In this document: positions 59,867 to 64,000 of the stretch, one piece after another
Layout of the letters: every line of letters starts with the position of its first letter
Numbering within the stretch: position 1 is the stretch's first letter
Assembly: GCA_965662345.1 (NCBI GenBank)
Contig: CBFIHE010000001.1
Location: 1-64,000 of the forward strand
Length of the DNA: 64,000 nt
Direction: 5' to 3'
From: UBA6049 sp965662345
GTDB taxonomy: Bacteria; Bacteroidota; Bacteroidia; Flavobacteriales_G; Salibacteraceae
Program-made: the position numbers and the translations under genes
The notes under the pieces: model-generated
What the model was told of the DNA's origin: nothing
The model's input: the letters and a program-made list of their open reading frames with translations, nothing else
Databases searched by the model: none

Positions 59867-59892
59867 AAAGGCCCTCTTGTAGGGCCTTTTTT
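59867..59892 (+). terminator. Terminator of the nqr operon
   Basis: Perfect 9-bp stem AAAGGCCCT/AGGGCCTTT (59867-59875 with 59881-59889), loop CTTGT, then TTT. It lies 12 bp before the apbE start, so apbE is either read through or has its own start inside this hairpin. Confidence 0.85.
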
Positions 59893-59904
59893 GTACACAA
59901 TAAC

Positions 59905-61002
59905 ATGAGAAAGATATTTTTTTTAGGATTAATTGCAGTTCTAGTATTGTCTTGTGGCAATTCAGAAACGCCATCGCAACAGGAATCTTCTGCCAATGAA
60001 GTAACTCTATTGGAGGTGGTAGGTGAAGCTCAAGGCACAACCTACAGCATCAAGTATTCAGATGAAAGAGTCACTCAAAAAGAGTTAAAGTTATCAGTAG
60101 ATAGCATATTGACAGATATTGATAATTCTCTTTCTACATGGGTGTCCACTAGTCTTATTTCTGAATTGAATAATGCAGATGATTTAGAGGTCATATTTGA
60201 TGATCACTTCAATTATTTTACAGAAGTTTTTGCGAACTCCCGAAAGATTTACAAGGAAACAAATGGAGCTTTCAACCCTACCGTAGGTCCGTTGTCTAAT
60301 GCTTGGGGTTTTGGATTTAAGAATAGGGAGCAAATGACATCCGAAAAGGTAGATTCTTTGCTTCCATTAGTAGGTTTTGAGTACGAAGATATTAGGCTTA
60401 CAAGAAAGATGGAAGAGTCTCAAAGTTCTCCAGAACGCGTCTTAGTAAAACGAAATGTGAATATGGAGTTAGACTTTAATGCTATTGCTCAAGGCTATTC
60501 TGTTGACGTGTTAGGACGTATGCTCCAAAATATGGGCATCGAGTCTTTCATGATAGAACTAGGAGGTGAAGTGCTAATTCGTGGGTTAAAGCCTGATGGT
60601 ACTAAGTGGCGTATAGGAATAGATGAACCCAAAGAAGCGCTTGAAGAACGCTCATTAAATGCAGTATTACAATTAACAGATATTGCCGTAGCTACTTCTG
60701 GAAACTACCGTAAATTCTATGAAATTGATGGCGTTAAATACGCCCATACATTGAATCCAAAAACAGGGTATCCAGTAAAGCACGGATTGCTATCTGCAAC
60801 TGTATTGGCAGCAACCTGTTGGGAGGCAGATGCCATGGCTACGGCATTCATGGTAATGGGGCCAGAGAGTGCTATAGAATACATGAATCAAAAAAGTGAA
60901 ATGGAGCTAGCAGCGTATTTCATCTACAATGATGAAGATGGAAATATGAAGACGTACCTGTCTAAAGGCATGGAGGCGTACCTCTTACCAGTAACTGATT
61001 AA
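59905..61002 (+). CDS. apbE: FAD:protein FMN transferase, lipoprotein
   Basis: Attaches FMN to Thr of NqrB and NqrC using FAD, in the periplasm. 365 residues with a lipoprotein signal (MRKIFFLGLIAVLVLSCGNS, Cys at 17). ApbE motifs are GEAQGTTYSIKYSDERVTQK, GAFNPTVGPLSNAWGFG, LDFNAIAQGYSVDVLGRML, GGEVLIRGLKPDGTKWRIGI and KYAHTLNPKTGYPVKHGLLS with the Mg-binding TCWEADAMATAFMVMG. It follows nqrF directly after the terminator. Its stop overlaps the stop of the small Cys-rich gene on the other strand. Confidence 0.96.
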   Translation: MRKIFFLGLIAVLVLSCGNSETPSQQESSANEVTLLEVVGEAQGTTYSIKYSDERVTQKELKLSVDSILTDIDNSLSTWVSTSLISELNNADDLEVIFDDHFNYFTEVFANSRKIYKETNGAFNPTVGPLSNAWGFGFKNREQMTSEKVDSLLPLVGFEYEDIRLTRKMEESQSSPERVLVKRNVNMELDFNAIAQGYSVDVLGRMLQNMGIESFMIELGGEVLIRGLKPDGTKWRIGIDEPKEALEERSLNAVLQLTDIAVATSGNYRKFYEIDGVKYAHTLNPKTGYPVKHGLLSATVLAATCWEADAMATAFMVMGPESAIEYMNQKSEMELAAYFIYNDEDGNMKTYLSKGMEAYLLPVTD

Positions 61003-61208
61003 GCTGCAGATTTTTCTGGGCTAGCACATTTATCTTCAGGAAGAGCACCACAGAGGCTACATGCTTCGCCCTCTTTGTTTAAAAATGGACTCTGACTGGC
61101 ACATGTACCAGAGAATTTGCCATCTTTCTTAACAATTAATTTGATGGCAATGCCAGCAAATCCTAGTGCCAATAAACCTATCGCAAGAAGTGAAATTTTC
61201 AATACCAT
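60999..61208 (-). CDS. Small Cys-rich single-span membrane protein, candidate NqrM
   Basis: 69 residues from MVLKISLLAIGLLALGFAGI (ATG at 61208). A longer reading to 61337 would run across the divergent promoter. One N-terminal helix (about 3-27), a basic hinge (KLIVKKDGKFSG), then four Cys in KFSGTCAS, GEACSLCGALPEDKC. NqrM (DUF539) of Gammaproteobacteria is likewise a single-span protein with an SCxG-type Cys followed by clustered Cys and is required for assembly of the NqrD/E iron centre. The resemblance is in layout and place, not in clear sequence identity, so this is an inference. Its gene converges on apbE, at the end of the nqr region. Confidence 0.6.
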   Translation of the reverse strand: MVLKISLLAIGLLALGFAGIAIKLIVKKDGKFSGTCASQSPFLNKEGEACSLCGALPEDKCASPEKSAA

Positions 61209-61212
61209 GGTG

Positions 61213-61245
61213 CAAATATCATAAATTAATTTATCGCTAGCTTCG
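61213..61245. promoter_or_regulatory. Compact divergent promoter with two N4-spaced boxes
   Basis: GATATTTG (minus, 61213-61220) and TAGCTTCG (plus, 61238-61245) are each one mismatch from TAnnTTTG and each ends exactly 4 nt before the start codon of its gene. A perfect palindrome, ATAAATTAATTTAT (61221-61234), separates them. This suggests leaderless mRNAs in both directions. Confidence 0.4.
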
Positions 61246-61249
61246 TTCA

Positions 61250-62596
61250 ATGGGTAGACTTTACGAGCATTTACGCAATGGTAACATCTTAACCCTTGTT
61301 GGGGGCTTAATGTTCTTATTCGCAGCTTGGCAATCAAGAGGCTTTATGGGCGGTGGAGATACGTTTGCTCACTTCCTAATTTCCAAATACGCTTTAATTC
61401 ATCCTGAATTGTTTTTTGATCACTGGGGAAAGCCCCTTTTTACCATTGCATCCTCTCTTTTTGCTCAGCTTGGTATTAAGGGTATGGTGCTATTCAATGT
61501 TCTGTGTGCGGTTCTTACTGTTCTTGTTCTGTTGCTTGATGTAAGAACTAAGCAGGAAACAGCTTTAGGAGTATTTGCTTTAATTCTAGCACCATATTAT
61601 ACGTCATTGCATATTTCTGGATTAACAGAACCATTGTTTGCCTTGATGCTTTGTATTAGCGTTATATCATTAATAAATAAGCGCTATCTATTTTCTGCTT
61701 TACTCACGGGATCGCTACTCTTTGTGAGAACAGAAGGAATTTTATTTGTGGGAATGGCATCGCTTATCTTTCTTTTTTACAAGAAGTATTACGCGCTGCT
61801 ATGTTTAATACTACCATTCTTAGCTTTTTCAATTGTAGGCGGAATTATAAAACAAGGTGAATTCTTTTGGTTCTTTACTGAGATGCCTTATGGCTTGAAC
61901 TCTTCTTATGAATTAGGATCACTGTGGCACTTCGTACGCAAGGCAGACTTAATTTTCGGTTATCCATTGCTCATTTTGGGCAGCTTTGGAATGTTCTTGG
62001 TTTTGAAGGATAAAAGGCATGATTTTATCACTAAGGTCACTCTAGTTGGCTACCCCCTGGTATACTTCGGTTTCCATAGTGTATTATACGGATTAGGTTT
62101 AGGAGCTAGTGCGGGCCTTACCCGTGTAATGCTTGTAATTATGCCACTCTTAGCAATGACTACGGGTATAGGGCTAAGTGCACTTTTCCAGCAGTTTATC
62201 AAATGGAGAAATCCTACAGCAGGAGTTTTTATTTTAGCTGTTCTCGCTGGCTTTTTCACAAGTAGCAGAATGCCTGTTTCTGAGACAAATTCCCAAAAGT
62301 TAGTAAAGCAAGTAAGTACAGATCTTTCGTTATTAAACGAGGGTACGATATACTATTTTCACCCTGCTTTTGCCGTTTATATGAAATGTGACCCTTTTGA
62401 AGAGGTCAATTGTTTTTCTGGTTACCCTGATGCTGCTGTACCAGGAGACATTTTGATTTGGGATAGTCATTTTGGGCCTGGGGAGGGGGGTACACCTGTG
62501 GAGGTTGTAATCAATGATTTAACCTGGAATCAAGAGAAATCGTATACAGAAGGGAATGCTCAAGTTATTCTATTCCGAAAGGTTAAGGGAGAATAA
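61250..62596 (+). CDS. Polytopic membrane protein, GT-C glycosyltransferase-like
   Basis: 448 residues, about ten to twelve helices. The N-terminal loop after the first helix reads RGFMGGGDTFAHFLISKYAL, with an Asp in the position used by GT-C enzymes, and HISGLTEPLFALMLCISVIS resembles the EPxF segment of ArnT/PMT-type proteins. The C-terminal part from about 385 is soluble (FHPAFAVYMKCDPFEEVNCF). A glycan or lipid modification of the envelope is likely; donor and acceptor are unknown. Its stop overlaps by 14 nt with the convergent DUF2807 gene. Confidence 0.65.
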   Translation: MGRLYEHLRNGNILTLVGGLMFLFAAWQSRGFMGGGDTFAHFLISKYALIHPELFFDHWGKPLFTIASSLFAQLGIKGMVLFNVLCAVLTVLVLLLDVRTKQETALGVFALILAPYYTSLHISGLTEPLFALMLCISVISLINKRYLFSALLTGSLLFVRTEGILFVGMASLIFLFYKKYYALLCLILPFLAFSIVGGIIKQGEFFWFFTEMPYGLNSSYELGSLWHFVRKADLIFGYPLLILGSFGMFLVLKDKRHDFITKVTLVGYPLVYFGFHSVLYGLGLGASAGLTRVMLVIMPLLAMTTGIGLSALFQQFIKWRNPTAGVFILAVLAGFFTSSRMPVSETNSQKLVKQVSTDLSLLNEGTIYYFHPAFAVYMKCDPFEEVNCFSGYPDAAVPGDILIWDSHFGPGEGGTPVEVVINDLTWNQEKSYTEGNAQVILFRKVKGE

Positions 62597-63326
62597 CCAC
62601 ATCGCCTTCGCCTTGTTGTTTGGTGATATTTACATTAGGGTTACCTGAAATGATTAAAGTACCGTAAGAATTGAAGTCTACTGTAGCTGTATCTTTAACC
62701 ATTACGTGGCAATCACCTGTTCCACCTTTGTCTACATAGCAATTTTGAAGCGAGAGTTCATCTAGAAACATAAAACCAAAGCCGCGCTGGTATACATATC
62801 CAAAATCGCTTTTTCCTGTTACAGTAACATCTCCCGACCCCGCATGGATTCGGACAAACAAAGAGTCTGAAGAAACGGGTAGTATTACATCTCCGCCTCC
62901 TGCCCATTTATCAATGTCTAAAACTGCAGAGTTCAAAGGAGAATCAGAAGTAATGTGTTTTGAGCCGTAATGAGCAATCTCATTGAGTTGTACATAGTGA
63001 ATATCCACAGAATATTCTCTGCTATACGATCTTACAAATTTGCATCCTATATTTTCTTTAACATACAGGGTACCATCCCTTACTTCTGTATGAATTTGTT
63101 GTAGAAAGTTTTTCCCACCAGTGACAGTTACTTTTGATTCTGTTCCAGGAATAAGCTGCACTGTAACAACACCTTCTACCTGCAGTTTTGTGAATGATGA
63201 GAGAGATCTAGTTTTGGAAGTTGTATCGCCATGTGACCTAAAGCAATCATCTGCCTTTTCTTTTTCGCAACTAAAGAGGAGGAGGAGTAAGCTCATAAGA
63301 AGTATACGTCTTGCTATTTTCTCCAT
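62583..63326 (-). CDS. DUF2807 (head GIN domain) lipoprotein
   Basis: 247 residues with a lipoprotein signal (MEKIARRILLMSLLLLLFSC, Cys at 20). The rest is a right-handed beta-helix-like repeat: LSSFTKLQVEGVVTVQLIPG, the KVTVTGGKNFLQQIHTEV strand set, and repeated GGGDVILPV/GSGDVTVTG/GTGDCHVMV/GEGDVVILP turns. Two Cys occur in the body. The function of the family is unknown. It starts 13 nt inside the end of the PagL-like gene, so the two are co-transcribed. Confidence 0.9.
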   Translation of the reverse strand: MEKIARRILLMSLLLLLFSCEKEKADDCFRSHGDTTSKTRSLSSFTKLQVEGVVTVQLIPGTESKVTVTGGKNFLQQIHTEVRDGTLYVKENIGCKFVRSYSREYSVDIHYVQLNEIAHYGSKHITSDSPLNSAVLDIDKWAGGGDVILPVSSDSLFVRIHAGSGDVTVTGKSDFGYVYQRGFGFMFLDELSLQNCYVDKGGTGDCHVMVKDTATVDFNSYGTLIISGNPNVNITKQQGEGDVVILP

Positions 63327-64000
63327 ATCCTATATCCCAATCCAAGTTCAAAGTAATCCGCCACAAAGAGGTGTGTTTTAACGGTTCCATTAATGAACCA
63401 TCTTTCAGCCACATTGTACCTAAGCCCAATTCTGTTATAAATACTCAGCGATGGCAGTTCATGAGCGAAAACATATACTCCCATTCCCAAATAAACCGAT
63501 AGATTACCAATTATTCTGGAATATCCTCCTGATAACCCCACTTGATATAAATCACCTGTTGTAAACGCTATCTGCTCTGCTTTGTAGAAGTCTTCTAACT
63601 CTTTGTTGTAGAACAGGTCAAAAGATGTGTGCAATCTGCTCCTACGAGAATTAGAATAAAAACCTGCCTCAAGCGCGGTAGTAAGTGCAAGACGTGGGGT
63701 GTTAAGCACATCAAATTGATTTACAAAGCCAGATGCGAGTAAAATCAACTCTCTTCTCTGTTCTACCAGCGTAATTTTTTGCTGCTCACTGTATTCTGGT
63801 GTCTCTTGTCCTGAAAATCGAATTCCTACAAACGAAGAAGGGATATTAACACCCAAGTTTGGCTTTTGAGTGCCAGCATTAGAAAAGTGGGTAAAGGCCA
63901 AGCCACCCATGAGTAGCCATCTTTTGGTAATGGCATAGCTGATATTCGTTTGTAGCGTAACGGCCAGGTTCAAATGAGAGCCAATCATTTCATTTTTTCT
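63314..64000 (-). CDS. Acyloxyacyl hydrolase / PagL-like lipid A deacylase, 5' end cut by window edge
   Basis: The frame is open to the window edge (reading RKNEMIGSHLNLAV), so the N-terminus with its signal peptide lies beyond base 64000. The visible 229 codons form a beta-barrel ending FELGLGYRIWRK. The catalytic-type motif is GGLAFTHFSNAGTQKPNLGV, with the His-Ser pair of PagL (HFSNAG) and PNxGxN. PagL removes the 3-O-acyl chain of lipid A from the outer-membrane outer leaflet. It overlaps the downstream DUF2807 gene by 13 nt. Confidence 0.82.
   Translation of the reverse strand, partial: RKNEMIGSHLNLAVTLQTNISYAITKRWLLMGGLAFTHFSNAGTQKPNLGVNIPSSFVGIRFSGQETPEYSEQQKITLVEQRRELILLASGFVNQFDVLNTPRLALTTALEAGFYSNSRRSRLHTSFDLFYNKELEDFYKAEQIAFTTGDLYQVGLSGGYSRIIGNLSVYLGMGVYVFAHELPSLSIYNRIGLRYNVAERWFINGTVKTHLFVADYFELGLGYRIWRK

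Noticed and set aside
61209..61337. Longer 112-aa version of the Cys-rich protein with two more Cys
   Set aside because: The extra part crosses the divergent promoter and overlaps the start of the GT-C-like gene; the membrane helix fits a start at 61208.

Overview
This window reads as the chromosome of a marine bacterium of the Bacteroidota, most likely Flavobacteriales (Cryomorphaceae/Schleiferiaceae-like; the family is a guess). The evidence is a complete Na+-translocating NADH:quinone reductase operon, menaquinone genes, type IX secretion (T9SS) parts and T9SS cargo (PorT, PorP/SprF, Plug/DUF5103, type A and CHU_C sorting domains), the lipoprotein TamA variant TamL, and many intergenic copies of the Bacteroidota -7 promoter box TAnnTTTG. 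I see no rRNA, CRISPR array, insertion sequence, integrase or prophage. Gene density is very high and no gap without a gene exceeds 300 bp.

Layout. 1-4 kb (minus): pnp (cut by the window edge), rpsO, accD, class I fructose-bisphosphate aldolase. 4-8 kb: tamL, divergent from a SpoU/TrmH methyltransferase gene across a perfectly symmetric 16-bp promoter. 7.3-12.8 kb (minus): a tight unit aspartate aminotransferase - RfaE1 heptose kinase - TrkH K+ transporter - UbiE/MenG - PorT. 12.9-15.6 kb (plus): a small membrane-anchored protein, a T9SS cargo gene broken by a frameshift and a stop, and AMP nucleosidase. 15.7-22.9 kb: an RND efflux operon, a convergent LysR regulator and a divergent DsrE-like secreted protein; similar dyads lie in front of efflux operon and dsrE. 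22.9-28.5 kb: sulfotransferase, orphan OmpR-type response regulator, then menF-menD-menA-LysE exporter. 28.7-33.7 kb: T9SS BNR-type cargo protein, a glycosyltransferase/flippase pair and tRNA-His.

33.8-36.7 kb (minus) is the most interesting region: an apparent operon encoding an SPFH membrane protein, a 53-residue Arc-type ribbon-helix-helix protein, an SbtA bicarbonate permease, an SbtB-like PII protein and an acyl-CoA thioesterase, with an inverted repeat at the promoter. 36.8-43.2 kb: nitroreductase, DUF1573 protein, S41 protease and two large envelope proteins ending in SPOR-like repeats. 43.4-49.2 kb: LOG phosphoribohydrolase, MurQ, a fused 2-oxoacid dehydrogenase E1, and a PorP/SprF - CHU_C pair. 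49.3-53.7 kb: PspC protein, PadR regulator, small secreted protein, ApaG, and the T9SS Plug. 53.9-61.2 kb: nqrABCDEF, apbE and a small Cys-rich membrane protein that looks like an NqrM-type maturation factor. 61.2-64 kb: GT-C-like membrane protein, DUF2807 lipoprotein, PagL-like lipid A deacylase (cut by the edge).

Together the genes show sodium-based menaquinone respiration, envelope and LPS maintenance, T9SS export and bicarbonate uptake. The main new observations are a group of genes whose putative -7 box lies exactly 4 nt before the start codon (candidate leaderless mRNAs), the bicarbonate operon with its own RHH regulator, a predicted LysR regulon, and the candidate NqrM.
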